A DNA stretch of 64,000 nucleotides from Lachnospiraceae bacterium JC7. Its GTDB lineage: Bacteria; Bacillota; Clostridia; Lachnospirales; Lachnospiraceae. Numbering within the stretch: position 1 is the first letter of the stretch; every line of letters starts with the position of its first letter. The notes under the pieces are model-generated. The model did no database searches. It was given only the letters and a program-made list of their open reading frames with translations, and was not told the origin of the DNA. Position numbers and translations under genes: made by a program. Of this stretch, positions 54,234 through 63,087 are shown one piece after another. The DNA lies in NCBI GenBank assembly GCA_000513555.1, contig ALYD01000009.1, positions 1-64,000 of the forward strand. The letters run 5' to 3'.

Positions 54234-55754
54234 TTAATTTTTATATTCTGTTTCTCTCCACTTCAGGAACTCGGAAAGATCCATATCTATATAACTCATT
54301 TTATTATCGGTTCCGAGGTGAGGTGTGACTGTGACCTCGCAGTATTTACTGATCTCCTTAAGATCCGCTTCTGAAAGAGGATGTGCTCCGTCATAGTCGT
54401 ACTGCTGGAATTCCATGCCTTTTTCGAGATCCGCCTTGTTGTAGACCCTGAACATAATGTAGGTACTGTTCTCCTTGCCGGAGTTATAGAATTTGGCTCT
54501 GGACTGTCTGCGATAGTCTTCGAGTTTTTCTAGCATAGCGTTGTAACGTTCTTTTTTCTCTTTTGGTATCACCATGGTGAATTCCACATTTGCCTCATGT
54601 GTCTCTGTATCTTCGCCGCTCTCGAGAATGGTTCCGAGATCCTCTATGGATACAAATGCATCATAGGAATAACAGAGGTACCTTTGGCTGAACAGGTCGT
54701 AAGGGAGCTTGCTGAGACCGAAACCTTCTGTGGCCCATCCTGCCTTTGCGAAGCATAGGGAAGCCACGGTGGCAAAGACGAAATAGGCTATGGGGCGCCA
54801 TGTGATCTTCAGAGTTCTCTTGTAGACGAAGGATGCCACTATGTATATGAAGAACAGAAGGAGGTAGAAGAACTCCATGTTGTCCCATCCGTCGGAAACT
54901 ATAGACCATGCCATATCAAGAAGGATAAGGGCGAGGTAAATGTTTATGATGAAAGGATATGAAAGTATATCGTCGGAGATCTGTCCGGCTCTCTCTGCCT
55001 TTCTCTTTATGAAATGATATCTCAAAAGTACGATCGCGATAACGGCGTACAAAAACTGCAGCAGCACATATCGGACACTGAAGATGGAAAGCTGTGCGTA
55101 CTCGGGCTCAAGGATGAACTCGAGATTTGAGGCCAGCATACCTGCAGGTGAAAGCATTACCGCAATATCGTATATGAAGCTGTCTGGCGGAAGATTTCTG
55201 CCGGCTATCATGCACTGCATGAAGATCATTATGGAGATTCCGACAACTCCTGGAAGTGTTGAGTAGGCTCCTATCATCACTATTCCGTCGAAGATGGAGT
55301 TTGCCAATGTATAGACCGCGGTGTTCACAAGTATCAGTACCAGCAGTGAATAGGCTTCATAACCCTGAAGGAGCAGAAATCTGTGTACGGGTACTGCGTG
55401 AAATGCCTTGGTGATCCACACAATGGCGGTGCCCAGGAAGAAGCTTCCGTAGGCCATGAGCCATGTTAAAAGTATGTTCGTCAGAAGCTGTTCCTTTCTG
55501 GAAACAGGGAGTGACAGGAACATGTCCACACTGTTCTTTCTGTGAATGTATGAAAAAAGAAGTACAGGTACAGCGGCACTGAGAAGTATGGAAAGAATAT
55601 TTCCTATGTTGGCGCAGGCTGTAAAGGTATCCTCCGGATGCAGGTGGTCATAACCGGTGAAGGAAATAAGCTGAAAGGCCACTGAGATAAGCAGGAAGAA
55701 AAGTATCGAGATCCTGCGGCTCTTTATCAGCCATTTGAAGTAGTTTTTATTCAT
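54234..55754 (-). CDS. ABC transporter permease (ABC-2 type)
   Basis: 506 residues. About seven or eight helices up to residue 340, then an extracytoplasmic or cytoplasmic C-terminal domain (about 345-506). The second quarter includes the usual long helix pair; VFLSLPVSRKEQLLTNIL near residue 80 is a typical ABC-2 exporter motif. The substrate is unknown; ytrA-linked exporters of this kind answer to cell-wall stress or peptide antibiotics. Starts at an ATGA overlap with the ATPase. Confidence 0.85.
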   Translation of the reverse strand: MNKNYFKWLIKSRRISILFFLLISVAFQLISFTGYDHLHPEDTFTACANIGNILSILLSAAVPVLLFSYIHRKNSVDMFLSLPVSRKEQLLTNILLTWLMAYGSFFLGTAIVWITKAFHAVPVHRFLLLQGYEAYSLLVLILVNTAVYTLANSIFDGIVMIGAYSTLPGVVGISIMIFMQCMIAGRNLPPDSFIYDIAVMLSPAGMLASNLEFILEPEYAQLSIFSVRYVLLQFLYAVIAIVLLRYHFIKRKAERAGQISDDILSYPFIINIYLALILLDMAWSIVSDGWDNMEFFYLLLFFIYIVASFVYKRTLKITWRPIAYFVFATVASLCFAKAGWATEGFGLSKLPYDLFSQRYLCYSYDAFVSIEDLGTILESGEDTETHEANVEFTMVIPKEKKERYNAMLEKLEDYRRQSRAKFYNSGKENSTYIMFRVYNKADLEKGMEFQQYDYDGAHPLSEADLKEISKYCEVTVTPHLGTDNKMSYIDMDLSEFLKWRETEYKN

Positions 55755-56629
55755 GATCGTGCCTCTCTTTCAAGTTCATATATGAAAAGCTCTTCGAAAT
55801 TGACCGGAAGTATGTTCAGAAGGATCGGATCCATGGCTCTTAACTGCTCTTCCACCTGATCCGCGTCTCCCCGGATGACCAGCTTGTATACCTGACCTTC
55901 CTTTTCGAACTGGAGGATGTCGAGGTCATGGAAGTCATCTTTTGTACGATCTTCCCTGAAGGCCAGCTGATACTTGTTAATGTTTGCCTTGGACTCTGAG
56001 AGATCTCCTCCGCTGAGTATCCTGCCGTCTTCCAGCATGGCGAAGCTGTCGCAGATATCTTCAAGCTCCTTCAGGCTGTGGGACGATATGATGACGGAAA
56101 CGTCTTCGTCTTCGAGAAGGTCCGTTAATGCATTTTTGAAGTGGAGCCTTGCTATAGGTTCAAGTCCGTCATAGGCCTCGTCCAGAAGCATTAGCTTAGG
56201 GTGTATGGCGAGGGCGAACAAAAGTGATACTCTTCGCTTCATACCCTTTGAAAAGGTGGCGATGGAAGCCTTCGGATCAAGCTCGAACATCTTTAGATAT
56301 TTCTGATAGGCCTCCGGATCAAAATCGTACATGCACTCATAGAACAGCTTGAGGCTTTCTATGGTGGAGCCTAAGGGGAAGTACGCCTCGTCGCTTACGA
56401 AGGCTATCTTCTTCTTTGTGCTCATGTCGTAATATGTGCTTTTTCCATCGAGGGTTATACTGCCCGTTTCCGGTGCGTATACTCCGGCAATGGAACGAAG
56501 CAGGGTCGATTTTCCGGCGCCGTTTATACCTACGAGACCGACTATGGATTTTGTGTTGACTGTAAGGTTCAGGTCTTTAAGAACTTCTTTTTTGCCGAAG
56601 TTTTTTGACAAGTGTTCTATCTTAAGCAT
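55751..56629 (-). CDS. ABC transporter ATPase
   Basis: 292 residues from the ATG at 56629, where GGGGAGG lies six bases upstream. Walker A GINGAGKSTLLRSI, signature FSKGMKRRVSLLFALA, Walker B LMLLDEAYDGLEP. DEA instead of DEP is seen in this exporter class. A C-terminal regulatory tail of about 80 residues follows. It pairs with the permease at 54234; the GntR regulator overlaps its start by eight bases. Confidence 0.9.
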   Translation of the reverse strand: MLKIEHLSKNFGKKEVLKDLNLTVNTKSIVGLVGINGAGKSTLLRSIAGVYAPETGSITLDGKSTYYDMSTKKKIAFVSDEAYFPLGSTIESLKLFYECMYDFDPEAYQKYLKMFELDPKASIATFSKGMKRRVSLLFALAIHPKLMLLDEAYDGLEPIARLHFKNALTDLLEDEDVSVIISSHSLKELEDICDSFAMLEDGRILSGGDLSESKANINKYQLAFREDRTKDDFHDLDILQFEKEGQVYKLVIRGDADQVEEQLRAMDPILLNILPVNFEELFIYELEREARS

Positions 56630-56981
56630 GGTTATCCTCCCCATATACCTTGTTCACGGCCGCGAGGACCTCTTCTTTTGTGATGCCGTTGTCCTTGAGC
56701 GGCTTAAGCAATGATGTTATCTGAAGCATTTTTGAATTTTCCATACTGATATTCGCTACATAGACCCCTTTCTTTGGCAGATTGTATACGTATCCCTTCT
56801 GCTCCAGCTGGGCGTATGCCTTGGCAACGGTGTTAGGGTTAATGCCGTTTTCCGTTGCCAGCTGTCTTACAGAAGGGAGCTTGTCGCCGGATTTCAGGAC
56901 TCCGGCTTCTATGAAGCTCAGTATCTGAGTCTGTATCTGCTCAAATATGGGCTCCTTGCTCTGAAGGTTGACAAGGAACAT
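56622..56981 (-). CDS. GntR family regulator, YtrA type
   Basis: 119 residues: winged helix-turn-helix (about 10-75) IFEQIQTQILSFIEAGVLKSGDKLPSVRQLATENGINPNTV, then a short C-terminal dimer helix only, the hallmark of the YtrA subfamily. It represses its own exporter operon in known cases. GGAGG lies eight bases before the ATG. Palindrome copy B is directly upstream and could hold its operator. Confidence 0.9.
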   Translation of the reverse strand: MFLVNLQSKEPIFEQIQTQILSFIEAGVLKSGDKLPSVRQLATENGINPNTVAKAYAQLEQKGYVYNLPKKGVYVANISMENSKMLQITSLLKPLKDNGITKEEVLAAVNKVYGEDNHA

Positions 56982-57003
56982 ATTTCACCTCCGAATCTGT
57001 CGG

Positions 57004-57075
57004 TATAAGTGTCAAAACTCTATCTCACCCTTGTGTATGCACAGATGTGCGGGATAGACTTAATGACACTCATGC
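57004..57075. repeat. Intergenic imperfect palindrome, copy B
   Basis: Minus strand: GAGTGTCATTAAGTCTATCC, an inner GCACA-TC-TGTGC hairpin, then GAGATAGAGTTTTGACACTT. It ends 23 bases before the gntR start. The other side is the tRNA-Gln terminator and about 200 bases with no further gene. Confidence 0.75.
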
Positions 57076-57291
57076 CATCTGTATTACTTGTACTAGCTGT
57101 ATTAACTGTACTACTATTCCGGTGAAATGCAACAGGGGTGTCTGATTATTCAAAAAAAGTTAATGGAATGAATGGGGATGAAATAAAAAATAAAGAATAT
57201 AGTGAAAAACAGGGAAGGGAAAGCAAAAAAGGCGGCAGATATGATTGGGGCGGCATCCCACATTCCTTCGGAATATGGGATATATACAAAA

Positions 57292-57315
57292 AACTCAGAG
57301 CCAAAGCTCTGAGTT
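57292..57315 (-). terminator. Terminator after the tRNA-Gln pair
   Basis: AACTCAGAGC / GCTCTGAGTT perfect stem with four-base loop, then TTTTTTG on the minus strand. Another, weaker hairpin lies at about 57254-57281. Confidence 0.9.
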
Positions 57316-57322
57316 CTGAAAG

Positions 57323-57394
57323 CAGCGCTACCAGGATTCGAACCTGGGAATGACGGAATCAGAATCCGTTGCCTTACCACTTGGCGACAGCGCT
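57323..57394 (-). tRNA. tRNA-Gln (CTG), copy 1
   Basis: Acceptor AGCGCTG / TAGCGCT, D arm GCC-AAGTGGTAA-GGC, anticodon arm ACGGA-TTCTGAT-TCCGT with anticodon CTG, T arm CCAGG-TTCGAAT-CCTGG. CCA is not encoded. Confidence 0.93.
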
Positions 57395-57430
57395 ATATGA
57401 AATTTTATCTGTACCATACATGATGGTGAG

Positions 57431-57502
57431 CAGCGCTACCAGGATTCGAACCTGGGAATGACGGAATCAGAATCCGTTGCCTTACCACTTGGCGACAGCG
57501 CT
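57431..57502 (-). tRNA. tRNA-Gln (CTG), copy 2
   Basis: Identical to the copy at 57323 over the whole tRNA body, 36 bases away on the same strand. The two are transcribed together, this copy first. Confidence 0.93.
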
Positions 57503-57586
57503 ATAAATAAGTGTCGCTTCAAGCGACTTGTATATACTACACTACTGTATCGAATGTGTCAACAATAAAATAAATTTTTATAATTA

Positions 57587-57613
57587 ATGCCCGCAGATAT
57601 TTTCTGCGGGCAT
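57587..57613 (-). terminator. Terminator of apbE
   Basis: ATGCCCGCAGA / TCTGCGGGCAT stem directly after the apbE stop; the AT-rich tract that follows on the minus strand has few consecutive T. Confidence 0.75.
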
Positions 57614-57617
57614 CAGA

Positions 57618-58739
57618 TCACTCTTTCGTTATTTCTGAAAATCCGTCAGTGAACTCCTGAGTTCCGTCGGCTTCGATCCACATGGCGTCAATCCTGCCCA
57701 CTCTCTCGCTCTTTCCAAGAACGCTGGTACCATCTGAAACAGATTTGATGAGGGCCTTTCCGTCTTCAACACTCATACAGAAAAGAGCTGTTGAAAGTGC
57801 ATCCGCAAGGGCTGAGTCATGAGTCAGTATGGTGACACTGCGGTGATACTTCGCAGGGTACATGGTGTCAGGGTCAATGATGTGATGATAACGCTCTCCG
57901 TCTACCACATAGTAGCGCTCGTAGTCTCCCGAGGTAACGAGGGAAGAATCCTCAAGATAAGTAACTACAGCGTACTGATCCCCGGTCTGGTTGTCGCGGA
58001 AGGTTGGGTTCTCAACCGGACATACCCACTTCTTGGTGTTTTCCTTGAGACCTATGGCACGGAGATTTCCACCCAGATTCAGCATGAAGCTGTCTGATCC
58101 GGCACCCTCTATGAGCTTTGCGGCATCCTCTGTAGCGTAGCCCTTGGCTATGCCTCCCACATCAAGGCTCATTTCAGGATCCTTCAGGAACACGGTTCCT
58201 GCTTCTTCGTCAATGATCACGTCATCGATGCTGGTGTGCTTTGCGGCCTCCCTGAGTGCCTCTTCATCAGGAAGCTCACCCTTCGAAGGATCTGCCATGC
58301 CTATCTCACGCTTGTCGTGCCAGAGACGAAGCACCGCACCGTAAGCGATATTCAGCTTTCCGTCAGTGAGGGTATACACTTCCTTTCCCCACTTCAGGAG
58401 CTCTATAAGTTTTTCATCAACCTTCACCGGCTCCTTGCCTGCGTTGTCGTTGATGGTCTTAATGTTGTTTACGCCTTCGTAATCGTTGTAAATATCGAAA
58501 AGCTGGTGTTCCTTCAGAAGCAGTTCATGAGAATCCTTGTATCTGGATTTAAAAGTCTCTTCATCCGGCTCGTAGCCTATCTCCATGGAGACGGTGTCGA
58601 AAACATCCAGGAACTGGGCGTTGTATCGTGTTTTCTCAACAGGCTTCTTTGTACAGCCGGTTGATGTTATTGCCAATGCTGCCGCCGTCATGATCGCGGC
58701 TGCAGCTGAAAATCTTCTTTTAAATAAAATCATTTTCAA
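57618..58739 (-). CDS. apbE: FAD:protein FMN transferase ApbE, lipoprotein
   Basis: 373 residues from a TTG at 58739, which has GGAGG six bases upstream; the ATG two codons later is 12 bases from the RBS. Lipoprotein signal with lipobox STGC. Motifs: YNAQFLDVFDTVSMEIGY, the flavin-binding DVGGIAKGYATEDAAK and GGNLRAIG, and the C-terminal DALSTALFCMSVEDG. ApbE attaches FMN to Thr in RNF/NQR-type membrane complexes from the outside of the membrane. No rnf gene is in the window. Confidence 0.93.
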   Translation of the reverse strand: MKMILFKRRFSAAAAIMTAAALAITSTGCTKKPVEKTRYNAQFLDVFDTVSMEIGYEPDEETFKSRYKDSHELLLKEHQLFDIYNDYEGVNNIKTINDNAGKEPVKVDEKLIELLKWGKEVYTLTDGKLNIAYGAVLRLWHDKREIGMADPSKGELPDEEALREAAKHTSIDDVIIDEEAGTVFLKDPEMSLDVGGIAKGYATEDAAKLIEGAGSDSFMLNLGGNLRAIGLKENTKKWVCPVENPTFRDNQTGDQYAVVTYLEDSSLVTSGDYERYYVVDGERYHHIIDPDTMYPAKYHRSVTILTHDSALADALSTALFCMSVEDGKALIKSVSDGTSVLGKSERVGRIDAMWIEADGTQEFTDGFSEITKE

Positions 58740-58855
58740 TGCTGACCTCCATATATAAAACTCAGCCATTATATCACATGCGGCGGGATTTTGCCGAAAA
58801 CTGTGTCGGTCTTTATATAAAAGTAAGACTCTGTTGATCTTCACCGATTTGCCAT

Positions 58856-58884
58856 TTGACTTTGTGTGGACGGTGTATTATATT
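58856..58884 (+). promoter_or_regulatory. Promoter of tRNA-Ser
   Basis: TTGACT at 58856-58861, 17 bases, TATATT at 58879-58884; the tRNA 5' end follows 18 bases later. Close to the vegetative consensus. Confidence 0.8.
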
Positions 58885-58902
58885 TTTTTAGTACGATTTT
58901 TT

Positions 58903-58988
58903 GGAGATGTACCCAAGAGGCCGAAGGGGGCGCACTCGAAATGCGCTAGGTCGGAAACGGCGCCAGGGTTCAAATCCCTGCATCTCCG
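58903..58988 (+). tRNA. tRNA-Ser (CGA)
   Basis: Class II tRNA: acceptor GGAGATG / CATCTCC, anticodon arm GCGCA-CTCGAAA-TGCGC with anticodon CGA, long variable arm GGTCGGAAACGGCGCC, T arm with GTTCAAAT. CCA is not encoded. Confidence 0.95.
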
Positions 58989-58997
58989 CGAGAAATA

Positions 58998-59045
58998 AAG
59001 GCTTAAAACCGTGATGTTCTCATAACATCATCGGTTTTAAGCCTT
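58998..59045. terminator. Bidirectional terminator
   Basis: AAGGCTTAAAACCG and CGGTTTTAAGCCTT with an inner GATGTT / AACATC pairing, flanked by A and T runs. It ends the tRNA-Ser transcript and the convergent ABC-F gene. Confidence 0.9.
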
Positions 59046-59058
59046 TTTTGTTGCTGTG

Positions 59059-60615
59059 TTATACCAACTTTGTGGTCCACTTCGTGCAGTCCCAGATGTC
59101 CGTTGCGATGTCCTGATAGAACTCAGGCTCATGGCAGACCATAAGGATGCTGCCCTTGTATTCGAGAAGGGCTCTCTTAAGCTCATCCTTTGCATCCGGG
59201 TCCAGATGGTTCGTAGGCTCGTCCAGAACCAGGATGTTTGAAGGGCGGTTCAGGAGCTTGCAGAGACGGACCTTTGCCTGCTCTCCTCCTGAAAGAACAC
59301 GAATCTTGCTTTCTATGTGCTGGCTGGTGAGTCCGCATTTTGCCAGAGCTGCACGGACTTCAGACTGGTTGAGTCCCGGGAACTCATTCCAGATCTCCTG
59401 AAGACTGGTGTTGTCATTGTCACCGGCAGTCTCCTGCTCGAAGTAGCCTATATCGAGATTGTCTCCGAGCTCAACCTTTCCCGAGATAGGATCGATAAGT
59501 CCGAGAAGGCTCTTTAAAAGGGTCGTCTTACCTATACCGTTTGCACCGGTCATAACGATGCGGCTGCCTCGCTCCATCTCGAGATTGAGCGGCGCTGAAA
59601 GCGGTTCGTCATAGCCTATTACGAGATCCTTTGTGGAGATAAGGTACTTGCCCGGAGTCTTTGAGTAGAGGAAGGTGAAGCTTGGCTTCGGCTTCTCTCT
59701 CACCTTATCGATTCGCTCCATCTTATCCAGCTTCTTCTGGCGTGACATGGCCATGTTTCTCGTTGATACACGGGCCTTGTTTCTGGCAACGAAATCCTCG
59801 AGATCCGCGATCTCCTGCTGCTGACGCTTGTAAGCGGCGTCCTGCTGTGCCTTCTGGGCGGCATAGACTTCTTCAAAATGGTGATAGTCTCCCACATATC
59901 TTGAAAGCTGTCTGTTGTTCATGTGGTAGATAATGTTTATGACGCTGTTCAGGAAAGGGATGTCATGTGATATCAGGATGAAGGCATTCTCATAGTCCTG
60001 AAGATACTTTTTGAGCCATGCTATATGCTCCTCGTCAAGGTAGTTGGTGGGCTCGTCAAGAAGCAGTATCTCAGGCTTCTCCAGAAGAAGCTTCGCAAGC
60101 AGTACCTTGGTTCTCTGACCGCCGGAAAGCTCTGTGACATCCCTGTCGAGGCCGAGATCCAGAAGACCAAGGGCACGGGCAACTTCATTGACCTTTGCAT
60201 CAATAAGGTAAAAGTCATGGGCGCTCAGGAGCTCCTGCAGGGTGCCTGCCTCTTCCATGTAATCGTTCATTTCCTCTTCCGAGGCCGTAGCCATGAGACC
60301 GTAAAGCTCATTGCAGCGCTCGTCCATCTTGTAGAGCTCGTCAAATGCACTTGAAAGTACGGTTCCGATGGTCATACCGGGCTGGAGCACGGCATGCTGG
60401 TCAAGATAGCCGACCTTTACGTGCTTTGACCACTCAACCTTTCCTTCATCAGGCTGAAGCTTTCCTGTGATAATGCTCATGAAGGTGGACTTTCCCTCTC
60501 CGTTGGCACCGATGAGACCGATATGTTCTCCCTTCAGAAGACGGAAGGATACGTCGTCAAAGATGGCGCGGTCGCCGAAACCGTGGGTCAGGTGTTCAAC
60601 ATTTAAAATACTCAT
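59059..60615 (-). CDS. ABC-F family ATPase (YkpA/YbiT-like)
   Basis: 518 residues. Two ABC domains without membrane segments: Walker A GANGEGKSTF (about 37-46) and GANGIGKTTLL (about 350-360), signatures ELSGGQRTKVLLAKL and VLSGGEQAKVRLCKL, Walker B LLLDEPTNYLDEEH and LVLDEPTNHLDPDA. The linker (about 240-305) is basic and helical (RNKARVSTRNMAMSRQKKLDKM). ABC-F proteins bind the ribosomal E site; this subclass is a housekeeping translation factor rather than a clear antibiotic resistance protein. GGAG lies ten bases before the ATG. Confidence 0.92.
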   Translation of the reverse strand: MSILNVEHLTHGFGDRAIFDDVSFRLLKGEHIGLIGANGEGKSTFMSIITGKLQPDEGKVEWSKHVKVGYLDQHAVLQPGMTIGTVLSSAFDELYKMDERCNELYGLMATASEEEMNDYMEEAGTLQELLSAHDFYLIDAKVNEVARALGLLDLGLDRDVTELSGGQRTKVLLAKLLLEKPEILLLDEPTNYLDEEHIAWLKKYLQDYENAFILISHDIPFLNSVINIIYHMNNRQLSRYVGDYHHFEEVYAAQKAQQDAAYKRQQQEIADLEDFVARNKARVSTRNMAMSRQKKLDKMERIDKVREKPKPSFTFLYSKTPGKYLISTKDLVIGYDEPLSAPLNLEMERGSRIVMTGANGIGKTTLLKSLLGLIDPISGKVELGDNLDIGYFEQETAGDNDNTSLQEIWNEFPGLNQSEVRAALAKCGLTSQHIESKIRVLSGGEQAKVRLCKLLNRPSNILVLDEPTNHLDPDAKDELKRALLEYKGSILMVCHEPEFYQDIATDIWDCTKWTTKLV

Positions 60616-60683
60616 AAAACAAATACTCCGTTCTGCCGGGGATCCGGCATGTGCAGGGGTTAAATAACAGCTTAACTAATGAT

Positions 60684-60750
60684 TTAGTGTCAAAAGTCGA
60701 TCGTTCCGTACAGAGCGTAACTGTGATATAAACTTAAGGCACTTAGGGTA
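60684..60750. repeat. Intergenic imperfect palindrome, copy C
   Basis: Minus strand: AAGTGCCTTAAGTTTATATC then GATCGACTTTTGACACTAA. Arms are more diverged than in copies A and B. It lies 69 bases upstream of the ABC-F start, between the gene and the tRNA-Leu terminator. Confidence 0.65.
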
Positions 60751-60767
60751 TATTTTTATATAAAAGA

Positions 60768-60801
60768 AAACCAGTATCAAGTTTCCTTGAATACTGGTTT
60801 T
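60768..60801 (-). terminator. Terminator of tRNA-Leu
   Basis: AAAACCAGTATTCAAG / CTTGATACTGGTTTT stem with one mismatch, followed by CTTTTATAT on the minus strand. Confidence 0.85.
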
Positions 60802-60802
60802 A

Positions 60803-60888
60803 TGCCGGTAGCCGGGGTCGAACCGGCACGCCCATCACTGGGCACGGGATTTTAAGTCCCGAGCGTCTGCCTATTCCGCCATACCGGC
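60803..60888 (-). tRNA. tRNA-Leu (TAA)
   Basis: Class II tRNA: acceptor GCCGGTA / TACCGGC, anticodon arm CGGGA-CTTAAAA-TCCCG with anticodon TAA, variable arm GCCCAGTGATGGGC, T arm GCCGG-TTCGACC-CCGGC. CCA is not encoded. Confidence 0.95.
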
Positions 60889-60957
60889 AGCACCAAATTA
60901 TAATATAAGATATTTCGGTGCTTGTCAATAAGAAGATTATTTAATCATTCCGCCTCA

Positions 60958-62829
60958 TCACGCGGCTCCCGGGCCTGCGGATGGTCCTGAAGTATCACCT
61001 TCTGTTAAACCGCCCGGACCTGCGGAAGGACCGTCAGACGGTCCTGAGCTGTCTCCCGGATGAGAAGGTGCATCATCATGCTGCTGATCTGAGTTGCCAG
61101 GCTTGTCAGAGCTGTTCTTCTCCGGATCCGTTTCCCTGGTCTCTTTGGTCTCTTCTTTGGATTCCTTTGTTTCTTTTTTGGTCTCCTCTTCCTTTTTGGT
61201 TTCGGATTCCGTTTCTGTCTCTATTTCCTCTATGGTTTCAGAGGTTTCCGCTTCTGTTTCGGCCTTTGCTGTAGTCTCTGCTTCAGTGGTTTCCTGAGAC
61301 TTTGTTTCTTCAGTCTTTGTCTCGGCTGCCTTGGTTTCTGTTTCTTTCTTTGTGTCTGCCGCTGCAGTCTCGTCTGAAGCCCTTGTGATTCCGGTTCCGC
61401 CGCCGATCTTAGGGATGTCGGCATTCTGAAGCTCGCCTATACCGGTCTTTTCCTGAATGTGCGCAGAAATCTTCTTTACTGTGTCGTTCAGGCTGAAGTT
61501 CGCTGCGTCATCACCGTACAGGAAAGGATGAAGCTGTAATACGTTTGAAGCAAGTGTTGCAGGAACTACAACGTCCATCCTGCCCACCAGAGTTGTATCT
61601 CTTGAGAACGGGAAGCCTACGGCATTCTGTATGTTATAGTTCTTGACGTTCTTTGCCATATCCATTACATCGTCAAGTCCGATGCTGGTCTTTACCTCTG
61701 ACATTACCGTCATGGCTGTTGCTGCCAATGTCTTCTTATCCGCTGTCTTCGCCTTCTCCATAGCCAGCTGTAAAACCTTACGCTGTCTTGCGGTACGGTT
61801 GAAGTCTGTATCCATGAGACGGAGTCTTCCGTAGGCAACCGCCTGAACACCATCCAGATGATTCATTCCGCTGTGCTCAAGCTGAACAGAACCGAGTCCA
61901 GTGGAGTTTACAGTCTCGGTGATGAAGGCATTGATATACTTGAACTCCGAGTCGCTGATGTCGAGATCGATGCCCCCCAGCATGGTGATTCCTTCGGCGA
62001 CCGCTTTCCAGTTGAAGGTCACATAATCGTCGATGCTGAGCTGGAGATTCCTTTCGAGAGCTGCTATGGCCTGCTCGTAGCCACCCTTGAAATAGGCCTC
62101 GTTTATCTTGTGATAGTTTCCTTCATCGTCGATCTGAAGGTAGGAATCACGGTATACGGAGGTGAGATTTACGTCTCCGGTCCTTCTGTTGATGCTTGCC
62201 ACCATTATGACATCACTGAGGGCTCCTGCGCCCAGGTTTCCGTCACGGGAATCTACACCGAAGACCGCTACTGTCCAGTATTTCGGCTTCATGAGATTCT
62301 TTATCTGGCTCCATGCGAAGAAGCCTCCCACAAGTACAAGTACGCATATAAGAAGTGTTGCGATAACACGCTTTACAGGGCTCTTGCCTCTTCTTGCGTG
62401 AATACCTGATGGAGAACCGCTGTTTCCGCCGCGTGCTGAAGAACGCTCTTTTCCGATGCCTGCTCTTCCATCATAGGCTTTTTCGGAACTGCGTTTTCCG
62501 TAAAAGCGCTCGTTTTCAAAGGCCTCCTGCTCAAGATCTGCGAGATTCCTGTTCACGGCACTGCTTCTGTAGGCATTGTTAACGGATCTGTTTGTATTCC
62601 GTCTTCTTCCTGATGAGTCATCACCGTATCTTCCATCATAGCTTTCGTCGTATCTGCTGCCTGAAATTCTTCTTCCGGTATGACCGGGAACATCTATGTA
62701 ATCATCCTCATATGAAGCTTTATATCGCTCCGAACGGGCACGCATCTCCGAAAGACGTTCTTCGGAACCCTTTGACCTTGCGGTTCTGCGTGGACGACGT
62801 GAAAAATCGTCGTAATCTGTATTTTTCAT
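60958..62829 (-). CDS. LytR-CpsA-Psr (LCP) family wall polymer ligase
   Basis: 623 residues from the ATG at 62829 (AGGAG ten bases upstream). A long Arg/Ser/Tyr/Asp-rich cytoplasmic part (about 1-155), one membrane helix (VIATLLICVLVLVGGFFAW), and the LCP domain (about 185-400) with GVDSRDGNLGAGALSDVIMVASI, VYRDSYLQI, YFKGGYEQAIAALERN and YGRLRLMDTDFNRTARQRKVL (catalytic Arg/Asp set). The tail (about 470-623) is Glu/Thr-rich and ends in Pro/Gly repeats (GPSAGPG twice). LCP enzymes join teichoic acids or capsule to peptidoglycan. Confidence 0.92.
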   Translation of the reverse strand: MKNTDYDDFSRRPRRTARSKGSEERLSEMRARSERYKASYEDDYIDVPGHTGRRISGSRYDESYDGRYGDDSSGRRRNTNRSVNNAYRSSAVNRNLADLEQEAFENERFYGKRSSEKAYDGRAGIGKERSSARGGNSGSPSGIHARRGKSPVKRVIATLLICVLVLVGGFFAWSQIKNLMKPKYWTVAVFGVDSRDGNLGAGALSDVIMVASINRRTGDVNLTSVYRDSYLQIDDEGNYHKINEAYFKGGYEQAIAALERNLQLSIDDYVTFNWKAVAEGITMLGGIDLDISDSEFKYINAFITETVNSTGLGSVQLEHSGMNHLDGVQAVAYGRLRLMDTDFNRTARQRKVLQLAMEKAKTADKKTLAATAMTVMSEVKTSIGLDDVMDMAKNVKNYNIQNAVGFPFSRDTTLVGRMDVVVPATLASNVLQLHPFLYGDDAANFSLNDTVKKISAHIQEKTGIGELQNADIPKIGGGTGITRASDETAAADTKKETETKAAETKTEETKSQETTEAETTAKAETEAETSETIEEIETETESETKKEEETKKETKESKEETKETRETDPEKNSSDKPGNSDQQHDDAPSHPGDSSGPSDGPSAGPGGLTEGDTSGPSAGPGAA

Positions 62830-63033
62830 AATATCTCTACTCCTGATAAATATCATATGAATTTCATTTTCTATTCTAAAGCAGAGGGATTATAACAAAG
62901 GGTAAATTGGAATTAAAGCCTTTTAACAGTATCGTCAGCGGAAATTAAAGAATTTAATCAAATCGTGGCATTCCATAGCCTTTATAAACGTGAAGAATTC
63001 TGACCGACTGACCGTCTTAGTGCAAAAAAAAGA

Positions 63034-63053
63034 GCTCCGCGTCGCCGCGGAGC
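63034..63053 (-). terminator. Possible terminator of the V-ATPase K gene
   Basis: GCTCCGCG / CGCGGAGC perfect stem with four-base loop, then TCTTTTTTTTG on the minus strand, about 35 bases past the K gene stop. As more V-ATPase genes normally follow K, this may lower but not end downstream transcription, or the K gene may be last here. Confidence 0.8.
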
Positions 63054-63087
63054 CCTGTGGTAAACATTATTCTGATCGAATGATCGA

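Noticed and set aside
57138-57353. 71-codon plus-strand frame next to tRNA-Gln
   Set aside because: It runs through the tRNA terminator and into the tRNA gene on the other strand.
57323-57502. CRISPR-like direct repeats
   Set aside because: The two repeated units fold as complete tRNA-Gln genes; only two copies, no spacers of equal length.
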